Assembly: GCA_032988165.1 (NCBI GenBank)
Contig: JANTQF010000107.1
Coordinates: 41,801 to 105,800 of the forward strand
Source: Emmonsiellopsis sp. PD_33
Taxonomy: Eukaryota; Ascomycota; Eurotiomycetes; Onygenales; Ajellomycetaceae
Length of the DNA: 64,000 bases
Direction of reading: 5' to 3'
Positions 23,801-35,989 of the stretch are shown here, one piece after another. Each line of letters starts with the position of its first letter. Position 1 is the stretch's first letter. Both the position numbers and the translations under genes were made by a program. The notes beneath the pieces were generated by a model. The model saw only the letters and a program-made list of their open reading frames with translations, was not told the DNA's origin and ran no database searches.

Positions 23801-25004
23801 GGATATCAGTGTCCTAGACTCGGTTAAATCCGAAATCGAAGACATGCTTGAGGGCGCTCGCGATGACATTTTACCGGAACTTATGACTTTGTATGAGAGA
23901 CAAGGCCGTCCCTGGACATTACCTCCTGGAGTACATACGAAATCTCACTTGCAGGACTACGAGGACAATGAGGGAACGGAGAAGAAGAACGATAAGGAAA
24001 ATCGCCCCAGTGAACAGTTCAATTTTTCTACAACATATGATATAACTCAACGTTGGGCCCAAAGGCGGTTCCAGGGGATCCCATCAACCGAAGTGAACGA
24101 CCGGGACATACACGGTTGGACGCCACTCTACTATGCTGTCGTGGGGCAGTCTGACAAATCTGTGATGCGCCTGTTGCAGGATGGGGCAGATGTTCAAGTA
24201 CAAGATATCAGTGGTTGGACGCCCCTGCATTATGCTTCCCATTGCGGGAACATTATGGTATCACTGGTACTACTACAATGGAAGCCCGATGTCAATGCGC
24301 GCGGTAGAGACGGAAAAGTGCCGTTACACTGTGCGGCAATTAATGGTCATATGAGTACAGTGTGGTCTCTGATCGAGAAAGGAGCCGATAGCAATGTTCA
24401 GGACGACATGGGGAATACCTCACTTCATTGGGCTGCGTTTATGGGGCATACGGATATTGTGGAATTATTGTTGAGAACCACAAATATCAGACTGCGCAAT
24501 TTTACTTCTCGGACCCCCTTACACCTCGCGGCTCTCTCAGGGAAAACCGTGGTGGCTAAGATGCTTATGGATATAGAAGCAGACTTGAGCCCAACGGATA
24601 CCGCAGGGCGAACGGCGCTCTCGTATGCTGCCGAGATAGGAGCTCACGAAATCGTCGAGCATATGATTTCAATTCCGGATGTGCCTATCAACGGGAATGA
24701 TAATTATGGCATGTCCGCTCTCGCCTGGGCGGTTGCGAAGGGGGATGAAAAGATGATAAAGCTATTGCTTCACGTGGAAGATATACAAGTGTATTATCAA
24801 GATTTTGACACCTCGCCGCTTATCTTAGCTATTCGTCGTCAGAAGCCTGCAATAGCGAGGCTGCTGCTCAACAGCGGGAAAGTCGACGTGGACGAGGGGC
24901 TGCTCAGACTGGCTGAAAAAGGGGGGAACGCGGATGTGATTGAACTACTCCGGACTATCAAACAAGCACAGTCCGAAAGATGGTTTTTTAGATCCAAGGT
25001 TTAG
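20856..25004 (+). CDS. Large membrane protein with C-terminal ankyrin repeats, 1345 aa
   Basis: Three exons: 20856-20950, 21011-21495, 21547-25004. Intron 1 is 20951-21010. Intron 2 is 21496-21546 (GTTAGT...ACACAG); it is 51 bp and removes an in-frame TAG. The N terminus looks like a signal peptide or first membrane span (MFAILTFLFFAGHVAA). It is followed by NNLFTDLAPLLALFGEKFT and SMGWADNIILAMAPLGIITA, which I recognise as the start of a widespread but uncharacterised ascomycete protein type. An acidic stretch (about 130-180) leads to four more hydrophobic spans within about residues 230-480 (LRVVAAIGIAVQLGILIYFG, TALLVTGMLICSHVV, VIVGTIITICGFVVQFIGL, LGGILLMTILRAYVRL). A long region without known motifs follows. 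About eight ankyrin repeats (GWTPLYYAV, GWTPLHYAS, GNTSLHWAA, SRTPLHLAA) occupy roughly residues 1045-1325. No nucleotide-binding P-loop is seen, so it is not a classical NLR. Membrane-tethered protein-binding scaffold or sensor is inference. Confidence 0.85.
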
Positions 25005-26749
25005 AGTGTCCGGAATGCAAGGATGGTGGTACTATGTATCCTTCCTGTGTTTCCTATTTGTATTTCGGGACCGTTGCATACATCCATCCCCCCTTTTATC
25101 AGAACCCTCAAGGGAAATCACTCCCCTGCCCCCCGCGAGGTCAACATACGGCCTAATATGGTCCCCTCATCGTCTCCTCAAACCCCTAAAACTCCCACCC
25201 AAACGCCCTCTCGGTCTCTCCAACAGCCAGTCTCTACCTCGTCGTCGACAATGAGCCTCCCAACGATAATAGCTTCTCCTCCGTCACCAAATCATCTCCT
25301 CGCAATTTCCATCCCACTTTCCACTTCACTCCATCCAGGGTATCAGAAGCAAATACATCGTATTTCCTAGCAAGCGGGGATCAACCGCATTAACATGCGC
25401 GCACAACATCCACCACATTCACTAGGACTAAAGGGATATCTGTCTTGTGCCTTATGAGTGGCTATGAAGTGCTGGATGGGAAGGCGGGAGGTGGCTTTCC
25501 ATTGAGGAGGCGAAGGGGGTTGTGGTTCATCGAATTTTCTGGGGGGTGAGGTTATGAAAAGGGGTAAGGGGTAAGGCTGTGGCCCAGGGGGGAAAGGGTA
25601 CCGGTGCGGATAGTTTCTGAGTCTGGGTTCAGTGGCCGTTGGAATGGGATCAAGGTCGCAGCTGACAAGGTGCTGATTACCGGCCAGACCGAGGGTGCAT
25701 TTGCCGCTGAGAAGAGAAGGGAGATATTCAAATCCACAATGGGCTTGACGATGTCCTTTTCGCGGTCACTTGTATGCAGCTTTCGGTTTGCATAGACCGA
25801 AAACCAAGGTACCCCGTCACACTAGTGATCTGAGTTCCTACTGTTAGCACCGTTTACAGGAGTTGGGAGCGGTGGGGTGGAGATCTTATGAAGAATCCTT
25901 CCTCCATTATTGTTTCCGCTTCTCTTGGAGTTGTATATTCATAAAGGGATGAGCGATTTCGGAGCTTCTACGAACGTAGCGGTTACAATTTGGATTAAAA
26001 AGACTTTTTTCAGAGTAAATTTATATACATCGAACTCCTGCTTGCTCGGGGATGAATGAGTATCACTTCACTGTAACAGATACTTCGTGTTCAGAACCAG
26101 GATCAAGTATGATCAACCTCTATCTGAAGCTGTATTGTGACTCGGGGTCCCGAGTACCCCTATATCCAATTTCTACAGTACATCAACAAGGACAGGCGTC
26201 CGAGGAAAGCCCCGCACTTGTGAAAGGGTCAAACTCGGTATAGTTTCTCGTATTCTGGTCCTTTTTTCCTACCGGGGTTGCGGATTTGGGCTCAGAGAAC
26301 GGGATGCCATAGAAGCTGGCCCCTGGAGTTGATAAGGAATCAAAGCGTTGTAATTTCATTTAGCCCGTCTGTTGTACGCCAGCCAGGATGAAAATAAAGG
26401 GTCAATGCCGCAGATAACTTTCGATATATTAGGAAACAAAACTGGGTATCAAAAAGACATATATGATCCAGTTGATCAGATCTGGTCCCAACACGGATAC
26501 ATAGCATAGATGGCGTAAAATGTGTATGAACATCTACAAGATGGTTAGTTGAATCATTCATTTTCGGCTTGTGGGATCATATTTCTCACTACCATCTTCC
26601 GCAATCCCTTCCCATGCATCTGCAATGCACCCACCTGAATTGAGATAACGCCCAGAAAAAGAATTCCTCCCACACTTCATGAACGCCACATTTCGCCATT
26701 ACCTTCCCCCCAGTGTGATAAAACCGGCTATAAAGTGTCCAACCATATA
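25005..26749. other. Convergent intergenic spacer, 1.7 kb
   Basis: Between the ankyrin protein (+) and the regulator (-). Only short frames are present. Nothing supportable. Confidence 0.55.
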
Positions 26750-28480
26750 TCATCGAGCCGGGAATTCCGTACATGGGTGATCGAAACACTGCGGTTCTCG
26801 TTCAATGGCACTGACTAAAAAAAACAGGACCAGATATTAATATGCAACACATTTAGTAATCGACCTCAGAATAAACCAGGAAAGGGTCGAATCAATCGAA
26901 TCAAATCAATCGCGATTCAAGAGACCCCAAACCATCCCGGTCTCCATCTTAATCAGGAGGACTTACGTAGAGAGACAAAAATCATCCCATACTCATCCGC
27001 ATCCTCAAGCCACAGCTCGGCCCGCGGACTCATCCGAACCCCAGACTGAATCGTGAAAAACTCTTCAATATAAAAATCCGACCCATCCCACTGTGCCAAC
27101 CAGCGATTATACAGCATCTCCCACTGATCCCTTCGCGTAGATTGCCAGAGGTACTTGGCAGCGGGGGCGGGCATTTCGCGTAGCCCTATGCAGGAGTAGG
27201 AAGGGATGCAGTGGTATATGCAGTAGGCCCATTGGATGATGAAGAGGCTTAAGGCTACACACCGCTTGCATGTGACGAGCACCCAGCATTCCCAGGATGG
27301 GCGGACGTTGTTGGATTCATCCTCGAGGACGAGGCCGGTGATTCTTGCGTAGTCAATTACGCCCCGGAGTTGGCGGAAGAGCTTCTCGTCGAGGATGGTG
27401 ACTGAGGGTTGTTCTTTGAAAGGGAATAGGAGTAATATTGTGTATATTGTGAGGGCCTGGAGGGCAGCGACGAGGTTGGGCTCGTCGAAGGTTTGATACT
27501 AGGATTGTTTTAGCCTTGAGGTGCTTCATAATGAATGCCGCTCAGTATACCGTAGATAGAAGGTTTTGGGTTTCCTTCTTCACCGTCTGCAGCACGATGC
27601 TGTTCCCTCCACGACACTGGCCATCCCACATCTTGACCAAGGTAAAACAGTTTGCCAGTGGCGTGGGAATATTGTCACCTAACATCTGGGTGGAGTGGAT
27701 GAACGGTGGGAGTTGTGTGCCCCTGGCCATCTTCCTCGGCCATGTCCGTGTCACCCGGAGAATAAGCTCCATACTGTGCAGAACCAACTTCGGCGGCTTA
27801 AGCACAGATGGTTGCGTCGTAAGAGCGAGCGGCATAGATTCGGAGTTATTATTACCGGCATCCGACATGTTTCGAATCAAAGCATAATCCACATTCAAAG
27901 CCCCGAGTTCATTGAAGGATCCAAAATTCGACGCCAACGAGGTATCCAGCACCCCAAGATCTGAAAGGGGTATGGGAATATCTATACAACCACTTTCGGG
28001 GGTAGGGAAGACACAATGTGCGCCCAGGCCATGGCCCGTGTGGTCAAACTGCGGTTCATACTCGGGGTCAGGAACACAAAGGGCGTCGATATGTCTGCTG
28101 CAAGATCCTGGGGATATGCCGTTACCGGCCTCCTTCACAGGCTGCTCCCGAGCGGCATTCAAGCAAATACCGGGCCTGCTACGGTCCGGAGCGGTGGTGT
28201 TGCTGCTGACGGGATAGCGACACACGGTTTGCCGGAGCTCACACCTGGAGCAAGCAGGACGCTTTAGATCACAGCGTGTCTTTGCAGCTGAACAGTCACG
28301 ACATGACTTTTGCCGGAGACTCTCTGACCGGCCATCCATGCATCGCTTGGAGTGTCGAACGAGGGATGATTCTAATGGTTTGTTAATACTAGTATGCAAA
28401 AGTCGTATTCGGGGGGTTGGCATACTCTGGGTGAACCGGTACTTGCACCGTGTGCATTCGAACCCGTCAGTACCACGCAT
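26750..28480 (-). CDS. Zn(II)2Cys6 transcription factor with an N-terminal C2HC finger
   Basis: Nuclear DNA-binding regulator found only in fungi. Spliced model: 28480-28426, 28371-27551, 27498-26967, and a final exon 26814-26750 (introns 28425-28372, 27550-27499, 26966-26815), about 490 aa. Removing the first intron, which is in frame, creates a compact finger ECTRCKYRFTQKSSLVRHSKRC (C9, C12, H25, C29). The Zn2Cys6 cluster follows: C42-x2-C45-x6-C52-x6-C59-x2-C62-x6-C69. The middle is Pro/Ser-rich; the C-terminal half is helical (NLVAALQALTIYTILLLFP, RPSWECWVLVTCKRCVALSLFI), like the fungal regulatory middle region, and ends in WLEDADEYGMIFVSL. Targets unknown. The last exon is uncertain: a second acceptor 4 bp on (exon from 26810) gives another short tail, and reading through the donor would stop after SLRKSS. 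Confidence 0.82.
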
Positions 28481-30202
28481 TTCTCGAGTAACAGTGACAA
28501 TAACAATAAACTGGGGTCATTTATTTCATACAATTCTGTCAATTCTGCTCATAGATTTGCGCGGATGAGAACTTAATATCGATGGACGATGCACGGTTGA
28601 GGTCGGAGCCCGGGGTTCCGGGTGCTGCTGAATTGGTGACATTGGTGAACAGGGGCCAAGCCTCGGCCGAGCCCCTGACTCTGAGCCGCGGAACAGCATC
28701 GCCAAATGTCTAAATATAGGAAGAATATCAAGAGGAAAATATGCGATGGACAAGTACTGGATTCAGCGGGCCCACCCTTAGAAGTTTGTTACCAATTATT
28801 TACGTCCAACTCAGCCCTATTGCACAAGGATTCGATTTAGCCTTGCTGTCACTCAACCTAAACCTAAACTCAAAATGGCGATGCTTCGCGCCCTTAAGGC
28901 TCAAGCCCCTTGGCGACGGCGAGATAATCCCCGTCAACGGGGAACTCCGTCGGCTACGGCAGCGACTATCTCTGTCTCTGGCTCAAGGCATACATTTGCA
29001 TATCCCCGGCAAAACAAAGTTATCAGTTTCCAAAACGTGGCAAACTGTCATAAACAAAATAAATAAATAAACTAACATGAAATAACAAAGAATAGATTTA
29101 TAGTATCACATTTTGGGTACCTTATCTCGTATCAGCAATTGCCTCGATCTCAATAGAATGGGCCATGATGTGTAAGACATACCTTCACTATAATGAAGAA
29201 TAAGAAGAGCATCTCAGACCCCTGTTACCTGGTCAGGTAGTTAGTATGCATGAATGCCACTAGAAACAAGCTGAAAACGAAGAGGCCAAAATGTTTAGTA
29301 ATCCCATTGCCAAAGTTATGAACAAATAGCTTCCTTCAACAGATAAAAATGTTTCACAATAACCCACAAAGGACGGAAAGTAAACAAGCCACCACCACCA
29401 CCACCACCACCACCAGGAATAATGTGAGAAAAAAGGGGGAATCAGAAGGAGAAAGGGTTAACTGAAGGGGAAAATAAGACCGGGCAGCAAGAAACAAAGC
29501 CCAGAAAAAGGCCACGAGAGAGAGAATTGATGGGATCAATATATGAGTTAGTGGAAGATACGGAATATGGAAAGTGTATGTACCCGGATTGATAGAGGTG
29601 ACTTTAGGGGGGAAGTAACCTTGGGGAGGACGGGTGGAAAAAAGGGGACCCGAGAGTTGGGTGGGGGAGGAAGGGATCTAACCCCGTCAAAGGCGAATAG
29701 ACATGGTTTAATTTTTTTTTCCGTTTCTTTTTCCAATGAATCATTTGAAGAAGTTCTGCGAGGGTGTGGAGAAGGGTTGGTATGGGTTTTAATATGAAAC
29801 CTGTCCCGACGGATACATAAGGCAGAGTCGACTCTAGGGTCGGGGAGGGGGAGGGGGGACGAAGAGTAAACCAATTAACAAGATACATTGGCGCCGAAGG
29901 ATATGCACATTCCCAAAAAGAACAAGAAAAGGAAAAGAATATACTGAGTATGGCAAACAGGAAAGATAATACTAGATTTAGTATTCGCCCTACGAACGGG
30001 GCCATTGGTTAGTAATAATAAAGGTAAAAGAAAAGCACAGATATGTAGATGAGAGGAAACAAGCACATGAAAGATAGTGAGAGAAGAAAAAAGCATAACG
30101 CCAGTTGAATAGTAGGTGAGCTGTTAACGCCTCCTCGAAAAAGCAAAACCAAAGAGAAAAACCCGGGGAATAAATATGATAATGTTTCAGCTGATGCCTG
30201 TT
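28481..30202. other. Intergenic spacer, 1.7 kb
   Basis: Upstream region of the regulator and 3' region of Dbf4. It is purine-rich with poly-A/G runs at 29420-29900 and contains a CCA microsatellite. Frames on both strands are low-complexity and unsupported. Confidence 0.55.
29389..29415. repeat. (CCA)9 microsatellite
   Basis: Nine perfect CCA units in the gene-free stretch downstream of Dbf4. Confidence 0.9.
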
Positions 30203-32492
30203 TCACATATCCTCGCGGAAACGTCGTCCGAGTTGATCGAGCAGATCATCCAGTTCTGTCCAGTTGGAAAGGGTTAATGCGAACTTGCGGTGTTTTCGCG
30301 TTGTGACATGCTAGCCGCAGTAGTTAGATATGATGTTTGTAGAAGGTCCGATATTTGGTGATAACTTACCTCATCAAAATCATCGAATTTATCTCGGCAA
30401 TTTTCGCAGTATCCCGGTTTTGGGTCACGCTTCTTCTGTTTCACCTGCTTTATAGTGTTGTTCTTCGGATTCAAGGCCTGAACTTTCTGGGTCTTGTCCT
30501 CTTCTGACTGTGTGGTGCCATCCTCGTCAATCTGGTCAAGCTTGTCTTTGGGTTTGTTCTTTGCTCCTCGTGTGGTGGGAGCCCGGGAAGCTTTGAGGGC
30601 GCCAGCAATGTCAGTCATTCTATGGGAGGCTGGTATTCCGCTCATCGAAAGAGCGCCGTTGCCTTTCTCCAATACCTTCCTCTTCAAACCGTGTACCTCT
30701 TTGCTTGTTCCGGCTTTGGCGCCAGGTGCTGCGGCAGTTGACGATATCATCTGTGATCTGATGGCTGAAGTGATGTTCGAGGGTTGGACACCAGAAGCGG
30801 CTGGTTCTCGCGCAACGTACGTAGCCAAAGAATCTTTAGCGCCTGGGTGAGTATCACCTGGCTTTGGTAGCATCAAGAGAATGTCAAATCGCTTCGGAGG
30901 AGGTATAGATCTGCCCTTTGTTGGTTTATGGTTCACTGCCCCTTCCACATTCCGTAAAGCACGCTTCTCAACCGAACGTTTGGGCGGTTGCATCGTTTTT
31001 ACTTCCGCCGGTGCTGGGGGCTTTGCCGTTTTCGTTGCCGCCATTTTTCTTTCCTTCTCCTTCGCCTGTGCCGCAGCTTTTCGGCTTTCTACTTCCTTCT
31101 TCGACGGTGGCTCATCAATAAACGGGCATTTCCCCAAGGGAGCACTCCGAAACTGTGGCCATGTTCCATCTTGCCGCTTAGCGACCTTTGGATACTCCCG
31201 AACCATGACTGGTCGAGTTTTCTCCTCGATGTCATGGACGTATACAAACGGACCCTTAAAGGGAATGATTTCTTTCGAGGCCAAGACAGCATCACGATCC
31301 GCGGGGCCATTGAGTCGCTCATTTCGGAGGACGTGAGATAAATCCAATTCCGCCCGTCCCCTTCCTGACACAGCCGTAGAGCCATTGTTGAGCGTGTAAT
31401 GACCATTAGGGTTTGAACTTCCATCATTCATGGTAGAAATCACGCGCTGCAGTTTCTCCAGAGCCCATATTTTCATGTGCATCTGTCTCGCCCGGTGCAG
31501 GACATCCTTATTGTCAGGAAAAACCCCTCTCCAATCTCCATCTATTGATGCACATCTGAAATCCGTCTCTCTCATCCACTTCACTGCTGCTAGATTGGAG
31601 CGACGCATTTCTGTCTTCTTTTCGAGAAGCGAAGGATCAACGGTTTGAATCGAGTCGTCTGGACCGTGTTGGTTCGCAGAGGGACGACCGGCGGGAGGGT
31701 CTGCGGAATTTGGAGACTCGATTTCTGGTGGGATGGGACGAGCAGTAACGACATGAGTGACAGCCTTGGAAAAGAACTTCTCCTCGTTCTATTTGAGACG
31801 TTAGCATAAAAAAATTAGGTCGAATTCATGCACTTGTTGCTCAATTCACTGCAAGGGTGTTACTGAATACCAGCAGCCCCCGAACGAGTAGTGAACTCAA
31901 TGACAACACAACGCCAGAAAAAACTTACCGCACCAAGAGCCATAATCTGCCTCGAGCACTTGTTCCTGACATCCTCAGGTATGCCCTCAAAGTAAAATAC
32001 AAACTGGGGGAACACCTTCCGATAGTGCTTCTGCCACTGGCGAATACTATCCAGCGACTCACCCCCAGCCCTATCATGTTTGACGCCTCTCGAATTATTG
32101 TTCTTATTATTATGATTGCTCCTTTCCTTATCCCTCACTGCGACCAATTTCTTCTCAAACGCCGTAAGCTGGGAATTGGTGTTCCTACGCGTAAACACTT
32201 TCCCCTCCGTCCCCGAAACCACCAGTTTCCGGGGAGACTTGTGGGTGTAGTTGGGATGGACATCTTCCTTATCGAGCATCTGCTTCTTGAGCGGGGGCTG
32301 CTGGGCGTGGGCAAGCTCTACACGAGAGTCAATTGGGCGCGTACGCTTCATGGAGGCGAGAGCGGCCACGCCCCGATGAGGGGAGTTGGTGCCATTGGGG
32401 ACGTTGACGAGGGGAATGCGGCGGTTTGTTGTTGTTGACATTGCAATGGACGGTGGTGGCTGGGGCGAAGGAGGTATGAATACAGCTGCCAT
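30203..32492 (-). CDS. dbf4: Dbf4/Dfp1-type regulatory subunit of Cdc7 kinase
   Basis: Activating subunit of Cdc7 (DDK), which phosphorylates Mcm proteins to fire replication origins; nuclear and cell-cycle controlled. Three exons: 32492-31929, 31788-30370, 30310-30203 (introns 31928-31789, 30369-30311), 696 aa. The N-terminal BRCT-like motif N spans about 150-215 (QFVFYFEGIPEDVRNKCSRQI, crossing intron 1 into KAVTHVVTARPIPPE). Motif M, about 362-415, reads GPFVYVHDIEEKTRPVMVREY and WPQFRSAPLGKCPF. The C-terminal zinc finger, about 645-690, reads GYCENCRDKFDDFDE then, after intron 2, HVTTRKHRKFALTLSNW, giving two Cys and two His. The first Met is at 32492, and an alternative Met 17 codons in is possible. 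Long disordered linkers lie between motifs, as usual in this family. Very secure. Confidence 0.95.
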
Positions 32493-33152
32493 GTATACAT
32501 AAATAATATCCGGACGCGGAGAGAGGGATATGCCTGTAGCTAGAGAGAACGGGAGAGGGAGAGGGTACTCCTTCAGGCGTGAGCACGCGAGGTACCACCC
32601 GACGTGAACAAGGTACCAGGCTCAGCACGAGGACATGGCAGAGCTCAGACGCGAAATAGCGAGGCGATGGGTAATAGATATGGATAAGCTGAGGATAACA
32701 AAGCCCCCAGCCTCTGGACAAGCCGCGTAGAGAGTCGTGGGAGGCGAGTGGCCGAAAGGTGAGGTTGCGGTTGGAGCTGGATGTCTGTTGTTTGGAGACT
32801 GAGGTTGTTTTGCTGGCTGAAAACCGCGCCGGCCGCCAGCCAATCCGCGCGCGCCCTTTGGGGCATGACTCCCGCAGCCCTAACCCTACTAGCGCCGCTT
32901 CCGGACAGCTCCTGGTTCGCCGCGGGAGGGACCCAGAGATGCGATTTTGCTATTTTGCGGGCGGTGATGTTTATTATTAATGTGAAGTTACTGCTGTTCC
33001 ACGGTTTATTATAGACAGGGTGGATAGATTGTTGCCGCCTGGGCTGGGTGGTTCATGTTTTCTAGTATACAAATGGGATATGATCAAGCAACGCCTCTTG
33101 CTCTACTACTATGTACTACTATACAAGGAGCATACGATACCAAGAACCAATT
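32493..33152. other. Spacer between icp55 and dbf4
   Basis: Promoter and 5' UTR of dbf4 and 3' region of icp55, both on the minus strand. No further gene is seen. Confidence 0.6.
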
Positions 33153-35263
33153 CTACTGCAGAGCTTCGATGTCGTCGATCTGCAGTCATGTTAGCAAAGA
33201 GCACCTTCTACCTGGCTTTAACACGATCTACTCACCTCCTTCACAGCTTCGGTAGTGAGGATCAGCGGGTTGTCCTCGCCGATACAGACGCTGTCCTCGA
33301 TTCTTATTCCGATTCCTCGGAATTGTTTCGGCCACCGTTCATCGTCGGGCACGTAAATTCCACTGCTGGCCGTCAGTTTGAGATTTCTTTGCATAGAAGC
33401 CATGCCGCCGGGACACCTACGGTTCAATAGTAATACACTGTCCCTTCTCCAGTTCGTGGGTTCTAGGATATCCAGGGCAATCATGGACATCTAAACCGAT
33501 ATAATGCCCAAGATGGTGAGGGAAAAGAGTGGTCATGGCCTACATGAAACCATGACAGTCAGAGTTGGTCGGAACAGCAATAACCATGCATATGGAACTC
33601 ACATTCCCAGACACGTCAAACCCTAGCGCCTGGAGTTGCTCTCGCAGCCCCTTTTCCGCAATACCGTGCAGCATATCGAGCGAAAGGCCGGCTGATTCTC
33701 GGCATAAAGATACACAGGTTCGTTGTACGCTGAGAATAGCACTGTACAGATCACGTTGCGCTGGGGAGAATTTACCACTGACAGGCCAGGTGCGGGTGAT
33801 ATCAGAGATATAGCCTCCATATTCCTAAGACTGGTGAGCACGCGAACTTATAGATGGAGCGAAGGAGACCATACCCCACCGCCGTCAACGAGGACAAGAT
33901 CTTCGTTTCTGTATTGTTCAAGGTAAGTGTCACATCGGATAGTTGGCCAGGTTACTGTCATACCTGAGCACATCGTCGTTTCTGACATAATGGATACTTA
34001 ACGCATTCTAAAAATCAAATTAGCGACGGTTTTGGAGAGTAACCGCATTGTAAACATGGGAGCATACTTGACCGCCCGCAACGACTGGAACAAACGCCGG
34101 ACCATCACATCCATTAGCTTTGAACTGATATTCCAAGAAAGCATGTATATCCTTCTCCTTCGTAAACGTTTTTCGCATCGACTCCGTAAATGCTCGACCG
34201 GAAGCCTGCCCCGCCTTCCGCATATTACTTATCTCCCCGTCACTTTTGAATATGCGCAGTTCATTCAGAACCGGCCGTAACGGCTTAAGCCTATGCGATG
34301 CCACAACTTTTTCAAGTGTACCAGATCCACCTTTGAGCGCGGAGAAGAATCGGGACAGTGAGGAGCGGGAGGGGTCAGTCATTTTCAGGTCTGTATAGAT
34401 CACCGATGCATCGGAAAGGATCGAGGGGGGATTACGGCTGATATCAGCCATGTCGCCGCTCTATGGATCAAGAAGTCAGTCAGACCAGTATCAATTGAGT
34501 TAGGTAGCGGTAGCTCTCACAATATCCGCATTGAAAACATCCATCGCGGCTTGAACCCCGGACCGCGCACCTTCCCATAGCTCTGCTCTCGGGTCTTTAT
34601 CTCGAACGTAAAGGTGGAAGACATGATCATTATCCGAGCCATTATTTCCTATCCCAGGTTAGTATTACCGCTACTCCAGCACTCCAATCTCCCAGAGCTC
34701 ACCTATAATCGCCAATGCGCCAGGCTCATTGAACCCTATTGAACCGCATCAGTAACGCCATCGGCCCAAAAGGAGGCTCGAAATATTCCGCACCGGTCAG
34801 ATAGAAGAAATCCGGATCCTGGTGGTATTCATAAAACACACTGCCGGATCGATATTTCACGTCCGAGGATGCGACGACCGCAATTCCATTCTTGGGCAGC
34901 TTGGAGGCGAGCTTCGAGCGGCGGTGGTCATATTCGAGGGCGGTGATACCGGGGGTCACTAGACAGGAGGCACAATGGCACAACAATCAGTAAATCGACC
35001 CAGAGGTTAATTAGGATATAATTCCACATACGTTCCCCGGCTTTGAGTATATGGGGATGTGTTTCGTGAACGGGTTGTCCAAAGCGGAGCTCCGCCGCAG
35101 ACACGGAACCGTACCACCGTCGTCGATCAACATGTCTGCTGCGTGTGTTCCTGAGCAGCGTCCTCTGGCTGCCGCAGTTAACTGGTGCACTGGTCGCATA
35201 CCTCGCCCATTGGCGCAGAGAAGGTATCGCCTGCGACATGGTGGTTGGTGATGCTGTGGACAA
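33153..35263 (-). CDS. icp55: Mitochondrial Xaa-Pro aminopeptidase Icp55
   Basis: Intermediate cleaving peptidase: removes one residue from the new N terminus of matrix proteins after presequence cleavage. Eleven exons: 35263-35032, 34958-34794, 34735-34703, 34648-34521, 34460-34068, 34007-33964, 33908-33875, 33824-33603, 33539-33421, 33362-33236, 33179-33153; 507 aa. Three exons are tiny (33, 44 and 34 nt). All junctions keep frame and use GT...AG. The N-terminal ~60 residues are Arg/Ser/Thr-rich, fitting a presequence. The N-domain reads [19 protein letters not shown] and [19 protein letters not shown]. The pita-bread domain holds the dinuclear metal ligands in [40 protein letters not shown] and IRIEDSV. 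The start could also be Met at 35239. A MITE begins 18 bp upstream of the first ATG. Confidence 0.94.
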
Positions 35264-35574
35264 GCTCTGATGGGTTCCGTAGCTCGTCGGGTGGTCGGGT
35301 GGGTGCTCGTCGGGTGGCCATTACCAGTAATTATTGGTAGCTAGTGGTAACTTAGGGTGCATTTTAGCTGGTCGGGTGGTCACAGTATTGTCATTCTCTG
35401 CCCAACTTAGCTCATCGGGTGGTCATGTAATTACCAGCCAACTATAACTGGATGCTACTAGTAGAGACTAGTACCATAAATATCTTGGCATTACTTGGCA
35501 CCCGACCAGGCAGTGTATGGTATGGTAATACCACTTGTGACATACTGCAGCTAGATACTACTGGAAGTTACTGA

Positions 35575-35989
35575 GGCCGTGTTCAGTGCAACCTGTATTT
35601 TTGACAAAACATGGTTAGCTGACGTCCCCTGGGCAGCTTTCTGCCTCTTGTCATTTTTGAATGGTCAGGAAGGCCTGGGTGTTCAGTGATTTGAGCAGTT
35701 TTTGTAATTTAAACCCTTCCTGACAATGTTTTGTCAATTTTAACTTTAGTAGTGTTTAATAGTGTAGAAAGTGGAGATTTTCATCTAAATCAGGTAAGAT
35801 TAGTTGATTTCCACATGGGAAGGCCTTCAGCAAAAAGATGCTACCCTTGGGCAGCATCTTTTCACTGAAGGCCTTCCTGTATGGAGTTGAAATATACACT
35901 ATTTACACCCTATCTTTGTGTGTATGAGATTACAATCCACTTTTGCACCTCTCAGGTGGTAAGGTAAGCTCTCTGCACTGAACACGGCC
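35575..35989. mobile_element. Nested 415-bp MITE, Tourist/Harbinger-like, with 3-bp target duplication
   Basis: Perfect 16-bp terminal inverted repeats GGCCGTGTTCAGTGCA, with TGA directly on both sides (35572-35574 and 35990-35992). The undamaged other arm of the host palindrome (about 36236-36260) shows the empty site with a single TGA, which proves insertion and a 3-bp duplication. End sequence GGCC-G/T-TGTT and 3-bp TNA duplication resemble Tourist-type PIF/Harbinger MITEs. No coding capacity. Confidence 0.85.
35818..35877. repeat. Hairpin-forming inverted repeat inside the nested MITE
   Basis: Two arms of 26 bp starting GGAAGGCCTTCAG, matching at 24 of 26 positions, around an 8-bp loop. 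Confidence 0.8.
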
